From Gammaproteobacteria bacterium (lineage in GTDB: Bacteria > Pseudomonadota > Gammaproteobacteria > Chromatiales > Chromatiaceae): 12,224 nt of DNA. The first letter of the stretch is position 1. Each line of letters opens with the position of its first letter. A program made the position numbers and the translations under genes. Location of the stretch: NCBI GenBank assembly GCA_030620735.1, contig JAUXDV010000035.1:1-12224 (forward strand). Direction: 5' to 3'. Positions 1 to 7,153 of the stretch are shown piece after piece. A model generated the notes under the pieces. The model did not search any database, was not told the DNA's origin, and worked only from the letters and a program-made list of their open reading frames with translations.

Positions 1-203
1 GGCTCTCCGCAGGGCGTACGCAGATGAGCGACGAGACCCAGGCGCTGTGCTTTCTTGCCGGCGCCAACTCGATGTTTTACGGTGAGCGTCTGCTGACCAC
101 GGACAACCCCGAAGCAAGCCGAGATCAGCAGCTGTTTCAGCGTCTGGGGTTGAATATGGAGCAGATCGAAGAGGAGCCGAAAGTCTGCTGCCATGGTTGT
201 TGA
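1..203 (+). CDS. bioB: Biotin synthase BioB, C-terminal fragment
   Basis: Only the last 67 codons are visible; the frame is open at the left edge and ends in TGA at 201-203. BioB is a radical-SAM iron-sulfur enzyme that inserts sulfur into dethiobiotin, the last step of biotin synthesis. The visible part matches the BioB C-terminal region: LSAGRTQMSDETQALCFLAGANSMF-like residues, then GERLLTTDNPE, then the helix QLFQRLGLN. The catalytic cysteine motif lies upstream of the window. The tail is odd: it ends in KVCCHGC, three cysteines and a histidine in the last five residues, where E. coli BioB has a longer, cysteine-free tail. It is the first visible gene of the biotin cluster, with bioF downstream. 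Confidence 0.93.
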   Translation, partial: LSAGRTQMSDETQALCFLAGANSMFYGERLLTTDNPEASRDQQLFQRLGLNMEQIEEEPKVCCHGC

Positions 204-256
204 TGCGCCTCGCAAGCTCAGCACATCCTATGGTATTTATAAACATCCTTGTCTGA
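203..256 (+). other. Possible 17-codon leader ORF between bioB and bioF
   Basis: An ATG at 203-205 shares its first base with the bioB stop codon (TGATG). It opens a 17-codon frame (MRLASSAHPMVFINILV) that stops with TGA at 254-256, five bases before the likely bioF ATG. There is no homology or composition evidence that the peptide matters. The placement is what draws attention: the same TGATG junction occurs at bioF-bioH and bioC-bioD, and bioF has no visible Shine-Dalgarno sequence. A termination-reinitiation relay from bioB to bioF is an inference. A chance short frame is equally possible. Confidence 0.25.
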
Positions 257-260
257 CTGT

Positions 261-1427
261 ATGAATGATTTTCACGAACAGCTGATGCTGCGGTTGCAGC
301 ATCAGCGTGAGAAAAATCTTTATCGGCAGCGCAGAGTTATTGACTCGCCGCAACAGGTAGAGTTGTTGAGTGACGGAAAAGCGCTGCTGAGTTTCTGTTC
401 GAATGACTACCTCGGGTTGGCGAATCATCCTGATATCGCACGGGCCATGAAACGCGCTATCGACCGCTGGGGAATCGGCAGTGGCGCGGCGCACCTGATC
501 ACGGGCCATACAGCGGCGCATCATGCGCTTGAAGAGGAGCTGGCGGAGTGGCTTGGACGAGAGCGGGCGCTGCTGTTTTCAACGGGCTACATGGCCAACA
601 TCGGCGCTATCAGCGCGTTGATGGGACGTGGCGACCAGTTGTTTGAGGACCGCCTCAATCACGCCTCACTGATCGATGGCGGGCTGGCAAGTGCTGCTGC
701 CTTTCATCGCTACCAGCATGCCGACACAGAGATGCTGGATGAGCAGCTGCGTGCTTTTGAGAGCGGCAATTGCATGGTCATTAGTGACGGGGTTTTCAGC
801 ATGGATGGTGATATAGCGCCGCTGCCGCAGTTGGCGACCTGCTGTGAACAGCACGATGCACTGCTGATGATCGATGATGCGCACGGCATCGGGGTGCTTG
901 GTGAGCAGGGAAGGGGATGCTGCTCCGGCTATACGCAACAGCAGGTTCCTGTGCTGATGGCCACCCTGGGAAAGGCATTCGGCGTTTTCGGTGCTTTTGT
1001 GGCGGGGAGCGAGACACTCATTGAGACGCTGATCCAGGATGCACGCAGCTGGGTCTATACCACTGCGCCGCCGGCTGCGATGGCGGAGGCGCTGCGTGAG
1101 GCCCTGAAAATCGTGATCAGAGATGAGTGGCGTCGTGAACAGCTGCGGCTGCTGATCAGCCGCTTTCGTCAGGGCGCCGGGCAGCTTGGGTTGCCGTTGA
1201 TGCCGAGTGAGACTCCCATCCAGCCGCTGGTCGCCGGTGATGCCGATCGCGCTCTGCGCTGGAGCCATGCTCTTGAGCAGCGTGGAATCCTTGTGACTGC
1301 GATTCGTCCGCCGACGGTGCCGCAGGGCGGTGCGCGCCTGCGCATCACCTTTTCTGCAACGCATACTGCCGTACATGTCGATCAGCTGCTGGATGCACTG
1401 GATCAGATACAAAGGCGGGACCATTGA
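261..1427 (+). CDS. bioF: 8-amino-7-oxononanoate synthase BioF
   Basis: A PLP-dependent alpha-oxoamine synthase of 388 residues (E. coli BioF has 384). It condenses pimeloyl-ACP or pimeloyl-CoA with L-alanine to give 8-amino-7-oxononanoate in the cytoplasm. Family motifs appear in order: SNDYLGL near residue 47, GSG then HALEEELAEWLG near 73-99, SDGVFSMDGD near 175, DDAHGIGVLGEQGRG near 205-219 and TLGKAFG, whose Lys238 should form the PLP Schiff base. The C-terminal VTAIRPPTVPQGGARLRIT is also typical. I chose the ATG at 261. An in-frame TTG at 249 would add four residues, and neither start has a clear ribosome-binding site. The stop overlaps the bioH start. Confidence 0.96.
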   Translation: MNDFHEQLMLRLQHQREKNLYRQRRVIDSPQQVELLSDGKALLSFCSNDYLGLANHPDIARAMKRAIDRWGIGSGAAHLITGHTAAHHALEEELAEWLGRERALLFSTGYMANIGAISALMGRGDQLFEDRLNHASLIDGGLASAAAFHRYQHADTEMLDEQLRAFESGNCMVISDGVFSMDGDIAPLPQLATCCEQHDALLMIDDAHGIGVLGEQGRGCCSGYTQQQVPVLMATLGKAFGVFGAFVAGSETLIETLIQDARSWVYTTAPPAAMAEALREALKIVIRDEWRREQLRLLISRFRQGAGQLGLPLMPSETPIQPLVAGDADRALRWSHALEQRGILVTAIRPPTVPQGGARLRITFSATHTAVHVDQLLDALDQIQRRDH

Positions 1428-2191
1428 TGGCGCTTTATAGTGAAACTACAGGGTCAGGCCGACCACTGGTACTGCTGCACGGCTGGGGTATGAATGCAGC
1501 TGTGTGGCAGCCGCTGCTGCCGATAATGAGGCGAGAGTGGAGGGTCACTCTCATCGAGTTGCCGGGGCATGGCGGCAGCGACTCACTGCCGTTGGAGAGA
1601 AGTATCGATGACTGGGCTGACGCCTGCCTGCAGGCTGCGCCGCCGCATGCGGTCTGGATGGGCTGGTCACTGGGGGCGCAGATCGCACTGCAGGCGGCCC
1701 TGAGGCAGCCACAGCGCCTGACGGCGCTGGTGATGCTCGCAGGGACCCCTAGTTTCGTGCGCCGCAGCGACTGGCTATGCGGCATGGATGAAACGGATCT
1801 GCAGCAGTTTGGGGAGGCTCTGCTAACAGATCCTGTGCAGACATTGCTGCGTTTTCTGGGACTGCAGGTGCGTGGTGTGCAGCAGCCGCGAGAGATCTTA
1901 CGCCTGCTCAAGACGAGCGTCTCTATGCGGCCGGCGGCATCGGGGGATGCGCTGCAGACGGGTTTGCAGCTGCTGCTGCAGACGGACCAGCGCTCACAGC
2001 TGCAGCAACTTGAGATGCCCTCGCTGTGGCTTTTCGGTGAAAAAGACAAACTGGTCCCGGCGGCGACAGCAGGCTGTGTCAGGCAGCTGTTGGCAGATAC
2101 AAAAATTGAAATGATTAATGGTGCCGGACATGCTCCCTTTCTATCTCACCCCGAACAGTGCATGCAGGCGCTGGAGTCCTTGAATGATTGA
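1427..2191 (+). CDS. bioH: Pimeloyl-ACP methyl ester carboxylesterase BioH
   Basis: An alpha/beta hydrolase of 254 residues (E. coli BioH has 256). It removes the methyl group from pimeloyl-ACP methyl ester, ending the chain-elongation phase opened by BioC. The oxyanion region VLLHGWGMN is near residue 15-23. The nucleophile elbow GWSLG carries Ser81; Asp207 in GEKDKLV and His235 in GAGHAPFLSHP complete the triad, at almost the same numbering as E. coli (Ser82, Asp207, His235). The ATG at 1427 overlaps the bioF TGA by one base (TGATG). A purine-rich AAAGGCGGG lies just upstream. A TTG three bases earlier is in frame but less likely. Confidence 0.95.
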   Translation: MALYSETTGSGRPLVLLHGWGMNAAVWQPLLPIMRREWRVTLIELPGHGGSDSLPLERSIDDWADACLQAAPPHAVWMGWSLGAQIALQAALRQPQRLTALVMLAGTPSFVRRSDWLCGMDETDLQQFGEALLTDPVQTLLRFLGLQVRGVQQPREILRLLKTSVSMRPAASGDALQTGLQLLLQTDQRSQLQQLEMPSLWLFGEKDKLVPAATAGCVRQLLADTKIEMINGAGHAPFLSHPEQCMQALESLND

Positions 2192-3032
2192 CAAGCATCA
2201 TGCGCGTCGCGCCTTCGCACGTGCGGCCGAAGCTTACGATGAAGCTGCTGTGCTGCAGCGCGAGATCGGCCGACGCATGCTGGAGCGGCTGGAGTATATC
2301 CGGCTGCAGCCCAAAATGATCGTCGACATCGGCGCCGGAACCGGTGAGGCGAGCGCCAGCCTGCTCAAACGCTACCCAAAAGCATCTGTGATCGCACTCG
2401 ATTTTGCCTTGCCGATGCTGCACCGGGCAAAACGGCGCGGGCGTATTCTGCGGCGTCCACTGCCGCTGTGCGCCGACCTGGAGCAGCTGCCGCTGGCCGC
2501 TCACTCTGTTGATATCATCTACTCCAATGCGGCATTGCAGTGGTGCTCTGATCTCTCGTCGACCTTCAGGGAGTTTCGCCGGGTATTGCGTCCCGGGGGG
2601 TTGCTGATGTTCACTTCCTTCGGACCGGATACGCTCAAAGAGCTGCGCAGCGCGTGGGCGCAGGTAGACCGGATGACTCATGTGAGCTCTTTTGTGGATA
2701 TGCATGATATAGGCGATATGCTGGTCGAAGCCAGGTTTGCGGAACCGGTCATCGATGCGGAGCAGATCACCATGACCTATGAGAGCGTCGATCAGCTGAT
2801 GCGTGATATCAAGAGCATCGGTGCACAGAATGCTGCGACTGGCCGCAGTAAAGGATTGACAGGTAAAAATCGCATGCAGCAGTTTCGGGATGCCTATGAA
2901 CAGTATCGCGATGATGGACGCATCCCCTCGACCTGGGAGATCGTCTACGGGCATGCGTGGGCGCCGCAGCAGGTGACAGAGGATGGTGTAACGACAATAC
3001 CGGTTGACGCGCTTCGTATACAGGGACGTTGA
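2184..3032 (+). CDS. bioC: Malonyl-ACP O-methyltransferase BioC
   Basis: A class I SAM-dependent methyltransferase of 282 residues. It methylates the free carboxyl of malonyl-ACP so that the fatty acid machinery can extend it to pimeloyl-ACP methyl ester. The N-terminal ARRAFARAAEAYDEAAVLQREIG is the BioC signature; VDIGAGTGEAS (47-57) is SAM motif I, Asp73 in ALDFA is the likely ribose-binding acid, and VLRPGGLLMFTSFGPDT (135-151) is the late beta-strand region typical of BioC. It is about 30 residues longer than E. coli BioC (251). The start overlaps the end of bioH by 8 nt, and a GGAG lies seven bases before the ATG. Confidence 0.94.
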   Translation: MIDKHHARRAFARAAEAYDEAAVLQREIGRRMLERLEYIRLQPKMIVDIGAGTGEASASLLKRYPKASVIALDFALPMLHRAKRRGRILRRPLPLCADLEQLPLAAHSVDIIYSNAALQWCSDLSSTFREFRRVLRPGGLLMFTSFGPDTLKELRSAWAQVDRMTHVSSFVDMHDIGDMLVEARFAEPVIDAEQITMTYESVDQLMRDIKSIGAQNAATGRSKGLTGKNRMQQFRDAYEQYRDDGRIPSTWEIVYGHAWAPQQVTEDGVTTIPVDALRIQGR

Positions 3033-3700
3033 TGAGCGGCTATTTTATTACAGGCATTGACACCGGGGTGGGCAAGACGATCGTCACCCTTGCGGTGATG
3101 GAGTTGCTCAAACGCCGGGGCTTCGAGGTGGCGGGCATGAAGCCTGTTGCCTCGGGGTGTGAGTCCAGCGCAGCAGGATTGCGCAACAGCGATGCCATGC
3201 TGATCATGCGGCTCTGTTCAACCAAACTACCATACTCTCAGGTCAATCCCTATGCCTTCGAGCCGGCGATTGCACCGCATATTGCTGCAGCACGCAGCGG
3301 CGAGACTATCCGGATCAAAGAGATAGTCTCTGCTTGCCGTGATCTGGAAACTATTGCTGACAGAGTGGTGGTTGAAGGGGTCGGAGGCTGGGAGGTGCCG
3401 CTTGGCAATGAGGCGATGTTGCCGGATCTGGCGCGCAGATTAAATTTGCCGGTGATCCTGGTCGTTGGCTTGCGGCTTGGCTGCATCAACCATGCGCTGC
3501 TGACAGCCTCTGCAATCAGCTTCACAGGGCTGAATCTATGCGGCTGGGTAGCAAATCAGCAGCAGCCCCGCGTAGAGGCGATGGATGAGATCATCGATAC
3601 GTTACGAGCGCGCATCGATGCGCCGCTGCTTGGTGTGCTCCCGTGGTGTGATGAGCCGAAACCCGGGAAGATGGCAGAGTATCTAAAAGAGTTTCCTTAA
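3032..3700 (+). CDS. bioD: ATP-dependent dethiobiotin synthetase BioD
   Basis: A P-loop carboxylase-like enzyme of 222 residues (E. coli BioD has 225). It closes the ureido ring of dethiobiotin from 7,8-diaminononanoate, CO2 and ATP. The P-loop is GIDTGVGKT (8-16) with Lys15 and Thr16. Lys37 in GMKPVASG and Glu115 in VEGVGGW match conserved substrate- and metal-binding residues. NPYAFEPAIAPHIAA (72-86) is also a family signature. The ATG overlaps the bioC stop by one base (TGATG), and AGGGA lies five bases upstream. An in-frame TTG one codon earlier is unlikely. This is the last gene of the biotin cluster; it ends 106 bases before the convergent hprK. Confidence 0.96.
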   Translation: MSGYFITGIDTGVGKTIVTLAVMELLKRRGFEVAGMKPVASGCESSAAGLRNSDAMLIMRLCSTKLPYSQVNPYAFEPAIAPHIAAARSGETIRIKEIVSACRDLETIADRVVVEGVGGWEVPLGNEAMLPDLARRLNLPVILVVGLRLGCINHALLTASAISFTGLNLCGWVANQQQPRVEAMDEIIDTLRARIDAPLLGVLPWCDEPKPGKMAEYLKEFP

Positions 3701-3701
3701 C

Positions 3702-3808
3702 AGAAAGTTGGCGCGAGTCTAATCGGCGCATTGCCAACTGCAAGCTTTGTTTTGTTGTTTTTGCTGCCGACTGCAAACTGCCAACTTTCTTTCAGCTGCC
3801 AACTTTTT
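3702..3808. repeat. Heptamer-like repeats and an 11-bp inverted repeat in the bioD/hprK spacer
   Basis: The spacer between the two convergent genes is built from variants of a 7-bp word. GCCAACT occurs at 3733, 3780 and 3798; GCCGACT at 3766, GCAAACT at 3773 and GCAAGCT at 3740 are close variants. Units at 3766, 3773 and 3780 are in direct tandem, as are those at 3733 and 3740. CTGCCAACTTT is repeated at 3778-3788 and 3796-3806. AGAAAGTTGGC at 3702-3712, right after the bioD stop, is a perfect inverted copy of 3780-3790, with a 67-base gap. The repeat may act as a two-way terminator; the gap is long for a classical intrinsic one. Confidence 0.6.
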
Positions 3809-4763
3809 AGCCATCTTCCTCTGCTGCTGTCTCTTCGATAGCGATTCGCTGGCGGGTGACGAAGTCCTCGCTGGCATCATATCCCGCCTGGCGCAGGATG
3901 TAGTTGCGCACTGCTGTCTCCATCAGTATTGCCATGTTGCGTCCCGGTGCGACGGGGATGGTAACCAGTGGAATCTCCAGTCCCAGCACATTGCGGGTGG
4001 AGTAGCTTCCGGTGAGGCGGTCCATCTTGGCGAGGCTTTCGTCATCGAGTCGCGCCAGATGAATAATCAGGCGAAGATACTTGCTGCGCTTGATTGCGGT
4101 ATCGCCGAACATGCTGCGCACATTGAGCAACCCCAGTCCGCGTACTTCGATAAAATCCTGCAATAGAGGGGGGCAGCTGCCGCTGACAATGTCCGGCGCG
4201 ATACGCGCAAATTCAGGCGCGTCATCAGCAATCAGGCGATGGCCGCGGGCAACCAGTTCCAGAGCGAGTTCACTCTTGCCGACTGCGACCATTCCGGATA
4301 ACAGCACACCGATTCCCAGAACTTCGAGAAAAACCCCATGCATGGTCTCACGCTCTGCAAGCTCCTGAGAGAGATAATATTGCAGGTTGTTGAGAACCCG
4401 CTGATCGTCTTCCGGACTTGCCAGCAGAGGCGTCTCCGTACTGTTGGCTGCCTCGATCAGATAGCCCGGAATATCCATGCCATCGGTGCAGATAACTGCG
4501 GCTGGCTCAGAGATAAAGAGCTGCCGGATAGTGTCTGCACGGGTTCTTCCTGCGAGCCTGTCCAGGTAGCCCAGTTCGGCATGGCCGATCAGTTGAATAC
4601 GATTCGGATGGATGAAATTAAGAGAGCCGACCAGGGTCTGCTGACGACTATGCTCCTCTTCATCCAGAAGAGGCTTGTCACTGCCATCGATGCCGGCTAC
4701 CCAGCTGATCTCAAGACGCTGGGCAACGGCCTGGATGAAGCTTCCGATGGTTGAAAGGCTCAT
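3807..4763 (-). CDS. hprK: HPr kinase/phosphorylase HprK
   Basis: Encodes 318 residues, the usual length of this family. HprK phosphorylates a serine of HPr-like phosphocarrier proteins using ATP or pyrophosphate and can reverse the reaction; in proteobacteria it usually sits with ptsN and a ptsH-like gene. The N-terminal domain (about 1-130) is followed by the kinase domain: MHGVFLEV with His142, the P-loop GMVAVGKS (157-164), GHRLIADD (174-181), the signature EVRGLGLLNVRSMFG (206-220) and VTIPVAPGRNMA (267-278). The P-loop keeps G-x4-GKS but lacks the usual acidic-Ser-Gly residues inside it. The ATG overlaps the ptsN stop by 4 nt (ATGA). No ptsH-like gene or rapZ follows; bioD comes next on the other strand. 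Confidence 0.93.
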   Translation of the reverse strand: MSLSTIGSFIQAVAQRLEISWVAGIDGSDKPLLDEEEHSRQQTLVGSLNFIHPNRIQLIGHAELGYLDRLAGRTRADTIRQLFISEPAAVICTDGMDIPGYLIEAANSTETPLLASPEDDQRVLNNLQYYLSQELAERETMHGVFLEVLGIGVLLSGMVAVGKSELALELVARGHRLIADDAPEFARIAPDIVSGSCPPLLQDFIEVRGLGLLNVRSMFGDTAIKRSKYLRLIIHLARLDDESLAKMDRLTGSYSTRNVLGLEIPLVTIPVAPGRNMAILMETAVRNYILRQAGYDASEDFVTRQRIAIEETAAEEDG

Positions 4764-5224
4764 GCGCTTTTGCGATGCTGTATGCCGGTAAGAATAGAAA
4801 AAATCTCCTCCTGGGTGGAGGCCGAACGCAGCTGATCACGAATATCCGGATTATTAAACATCTTTGCCAGTGCAGCCAGCAGGCGCAAGTACTCCTCATT
4901 TGCTCCAGCCGGCACCAGCATTGCAAAAATAATGTCGACGAGGTCTTCATCCGGGGCATCAAAATCAACCCCCTGGGCAAGGCGAATGAAAACAGCTCTT
5001 GGGGTCTGAATGCCCTGCAAGCGCGCATGGGGGAGCGCTATTCCATATCCCAGGGCCGTGCTTCCCAGCTCTTCGCGTGCGCGGAGCTTGGTGACGATTG
5101 TCTGCGGCGAAGCATCCGGGTCTTTCAGCAAGACCGCGATTTTGTCTATGAGTTCGTCTTTCTCGCCGGGAACGGCATCAAGTATGATGCCGTTCCCGTT
5201 GAGTAGTGAGGGAGGAATAGTCAT
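4760..5224 (-). CDS. ptsN: Nitrogen-regulatory PTS protein EIIA-Ntr (PtsN)
   Basis: A 154-residue EIIA of the fructose/mannitol type. PtsN takes phosphate on a histidine from the NPr phosphocarrier and works as a regulator (potassium transport, nitrogen and stress responses) rather than in sugar uptake. The active-site His66 lies in LGYGIALPHARLQG (58-71), which fits the family pattern around E. coli His73. The downstream DIIFAMLVPAGANEEYLRLLAALAKMF segment is also typical. It sits between hpf and hprK: its ATG overlaps the hpf stop by one base (TAATG), and its stop overlaps the hprK start by 4 nt, so the three are almost surely translated from one message. Confidence 0.94.
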   Translation of the reverse strand: MTIPPSLLNGNGIILDAVPGEKDELIDKIAVLLKDPDASPQTIVTKLRAREELGSTALGYGIALPHARLQGIQTPRAVFIRLAQGVDFDAPDEDLVDIIFAMLVPAGANEEYLRLLAALAKMFNNPDIRDQLRSASTQEEIFSILTGIQHRKSA

Positions 5225-5514
5225 TAACGGTGACTCTGCAGCTTCTCTTTGTATTTCATTAACTGGCGGTCGAGTTTGTCAACCAGGCCGTCGATGGCGG
5301 CGTACATATCTTCATCTTCAGTATCTGCAAAGATATCCTGTCCACTGACATGGAAATTGGCTTCTGCCATCTGGCGTTGTTTTTCAATGCTCAGAATGAC
5401 GTTAACCCGGGTAACACTGTCAAAATGCCGTTCCAGTTTTTCAAATTTACTGTTTACATGATTGCGCATGGAGTCGGTGATGTCCAGGTGACGACCAGTT
5501 AGATTGACTTGCAT
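5224..5514 (-). CDS. hpf: Ribosome hibernation promoting factor, short form (HPF)
   Basis: A 96-residue protein almost the same length as E. coli HPF (95). It binds the decoding region of the 30S subunit in slow growth and helps form inactive 100S ribosome dimers. It starts MQVNLTGRHLDIT and carries the conserved QDMYAAIDGLIDKL-like segment (here EDMYAAIDGLVDKLDRQL, residues 68-85), then a basic C-terminal end. It lacks the extra domain of the long HPF form. The ATG has a good ribosome-binding site, AGAGGA on the minus strand at 5527-5522, seven bases away. It follows rpoN after a 123-nt spacer containing an inverted repeat, and overlaps ptsN by one base. Confidence 0.95.
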   Translation of the reverse strand: MQVNLTGRHLDITDSMRNHVNSKFEKLERHFDSVTRVNVILSIEKQRQMAEANFHVSGQDIFADTEDEDMYAAIDGLVDKLDRQLMKYKEKLQSHR

Positions 5515-5567
5515 GTTGTTGTCCTCTTGTTGTCATGAACCTATGAAAAAATCGATAGGATGGGGTT

Positions 5568-5625
5568 CGGGGGAAGGCTCGGGAAAGTGTCCGTGATAAT
5601 TCATTGAATTGCAACCCTTCCCCCG
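5568..5625 (-). repeat. 10-bp GC-rich inverted repeat in the rpoN-hpf spacer
   Basis: CGGGGGAAGG at 5568-5577 is a perfect inverted copy of CCTTCCCCCG at 5616-5625, with a 38-base gap. The gap holds a smaller palindrome, AATTCATTGAATT, at 5598-5610. The element lies between the rpoN stop (5638) and the hpf start (5514). No T-run follows the stem directly, so a classical intrinsic terminator is not supported. It may be a processing or attenuating hairpin that sets hpf levels relative to rpoN; that is inference. Confidence 0.6.
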
Positions 5626-5637
5626 TAGAAAAACTTG

Positions 5638-7089
5638 CTAGATCATGCGTTTGCGATCACTCGATGACGGAATTGCCATCGAGTCGCGGTATTTTGCCAC
5701 AGTACGACGGGCAATGGAGATACCCTGCTCTTTCAGCAGAGTGGTAATTCTATTGTCGCTCAACGGCTTATCAGGTTCCTCCAGGTGAATCATTTTTTTG
5801 ATTCTGGCGCGGACAGCCGTTGATGAGTGATTCCCCGTGATTTCATTTCCAACATGGCTGGAAAAGAAATATCTGAACTCAAAGATGCCAAGGGGTGTCA
5901 GCATATATTTGTTGGTTACAGCACGGGAAATTGTGGATTCGTGCAACTCGAGCTCATCAGCCAGTTCCCGCATCACCATAGGCCTCATTGCTTCCGCTCC
6001 CCTGTCAAGAAAGGCCTGCTGACGAGTGACAATGCTTTGCGCCACTCTCAGCAGGGTTTCGCGGCGGCTTTGCAGGCTTTTTAACAGCCAGCGGGCCTCC
6101 TGAAGGTGATCACGCATCAACTGGTTGTCATGACTGCGATCGCCGCGTTTAATCAGGCAGGCATAGCCGCTGTTGATGCGCAAAGCGGGAGCATTCTCGG
6201 TGTTGCTTTCGACAACCCAGCGGTCATTGTGGCGAATGACTGTGACATCCGGAACGATATAGTCATGCCTCTTTGTCGCGATGCTCTGCCCCGGACGGGG
6301 ATTGCACGAACGAATCAATGTCAGAACCTTTTTGAGAGTATCCTTATCCAGCCCTGTACGCAAGCGCAGCATGAGTGTGTTGTTTTCAGCAAGGAGATCG
6401 AACCAGTTTTCGAGCAATGAGATGGCCTTGTCGCGCAGGGGGGTGTCTGCAGCTAATTGTTGGAGTTGAATGAGCAGGGTCTCACGCAAGTCACGAGCGC
6501 CGACTCCTGCTGGATCAAAGTCCTGAATTCTCTTCAGCACAGTCTCGGCCAGTTGCGGAGTAATCAGCTCTGAGTTAAAACTTTTAGAGGTTTCATGGGT
6601 ATCCCCGATAAAAAAGCCGTCTTCATTGATCTCCTCAATGAGGAGTTCGGCAACCTGCTGTTCGATGTCAGTGAAGGATGCAAGGCAGGTTTGCCATAGC
6701 AGATGATCGTACAGCCCTGTCTCTGCAGCAGCAGAGGAGATATCCCACTCGGATTCCTGTGATGTGTCGCGGCTGCGTGGTGGTGAAATATCATAAATTG
6801 ACGACCAGTCGGCATCGACAGGGAGTTCGTCGGGGATTTTATCGGCAGTTGTATTGAGTTCCAGGGTGGAGGGGTCGATGATTTCGTCAACACTCTCCGC
6901 TTCAGATGGCAGTTCGTTAATTGCTTCATCGACAGGTTCATCGACTTCGAGCATTAAATTCTCTTCAAGAGCCTGTTGAATCTCGGCATTAAGCTCCAGA
7001 GTAGAGAGTTGCAACAAGCGTATGGCCTGCTGCAGTTGCGGGGTCATGGTCAATTGATGACCAAGACGGATTTGAAGGCTTTGCTTCAC
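5638..7089 (-). CDS. rpoN: RNA polymerase sigma-54 factor RpoN
   Basis: Encodes 483 residues (E. coli RpoN has 477). Sigma-54 directs RNA polymerase to -24/-12 promoters and needs AAA+ activators; its targets include nitrogen, motility and stress genes. Region I is the glutamine/leucine-rich start up to about residue 47 (TMTPQLQQAIRLLQLSTLEL), followed by an acidic region II (about 48-115), the core-binding region (about 120-300), the helix-turn-helix LHESTISRAVTNKY (382-395) and the RpoN box ARRTVAKYR (460-468). The start is GTG, chosen because MKQSLQIRLGHQL matches the family N-terminus. No clear ribosome-binding site precedes it. The gene is separated from lptB by 210 nt and has a plausible promoter of its own. 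Confidence 0.96.
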   Translation of the reverse strand: MKQSLQIRLGHQLTMTPQLQQAIRLLQLSTLELNAEIQQALEENLMLEVDEPVDEAINELPSEAESVDEIIDPSTLELNTTADKIPDELPVDADWSSIYDISPPRSRDTSQESEWDISSAAAETGLYDHLLWQTCLASFTDIEQQVAELLIEEINEDGFFIGDTHETSKSFNSELITPQLAETVLKRIQDFDPAGVGARDLRETLLIQLQQLAADTPLRDKAISLLENWFDLLAENNTLMLRLRTGLDKDTLKKVLTLIRSCNPRPGQSIATKRHDYIVPDVTVIRHNDRWVVESNTENAPALRINSGYACLIKRGDRSHDNQLMRDHLQEARWLLKSLQSRRETLLRVAQSIVTRQQAFLDRGAEAMRPMVMRELADELELHESTISRAVTNKYMLTPLGIFEFRYFFSSHVGNEITGNHSSTAVRARIKKMIHLEEPDKPLSDNRITTLLKEQGISIARRTVAKYRDSMAIPSSSDRKRMI

Positions 7090-7153
7090 TGTTATGGTTG
7101 CTTGCTTATGTTTGCGAGTTACTATTATTTTAGCTGAAACAGCAAATTTTGCT

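Noticed and set aside
249..260. TTG start for bioF, four codons upstream of the ATG
   Set aside because: It has no better ribosome-binding site, and the ATG at 261 gives a length nearer the family norm. It cannot be fully excluded.
666..1424. 252-codon frame antisense to bioF
   Set aside because: It lies wholly opposite a well-supported gene and its product resembles no known family; it is a by-product of codon bias.
2115..2954. 279-codon frame antisense to bioC
   Set aside because: It is opposite bioC, which has clear methyltransferase motifs, and has no recognisable domain.
3733..3804. Heptamer repeats as a CRISPR array
   Set aside because: Units are 7 bp, imperfect and without regular spacers.
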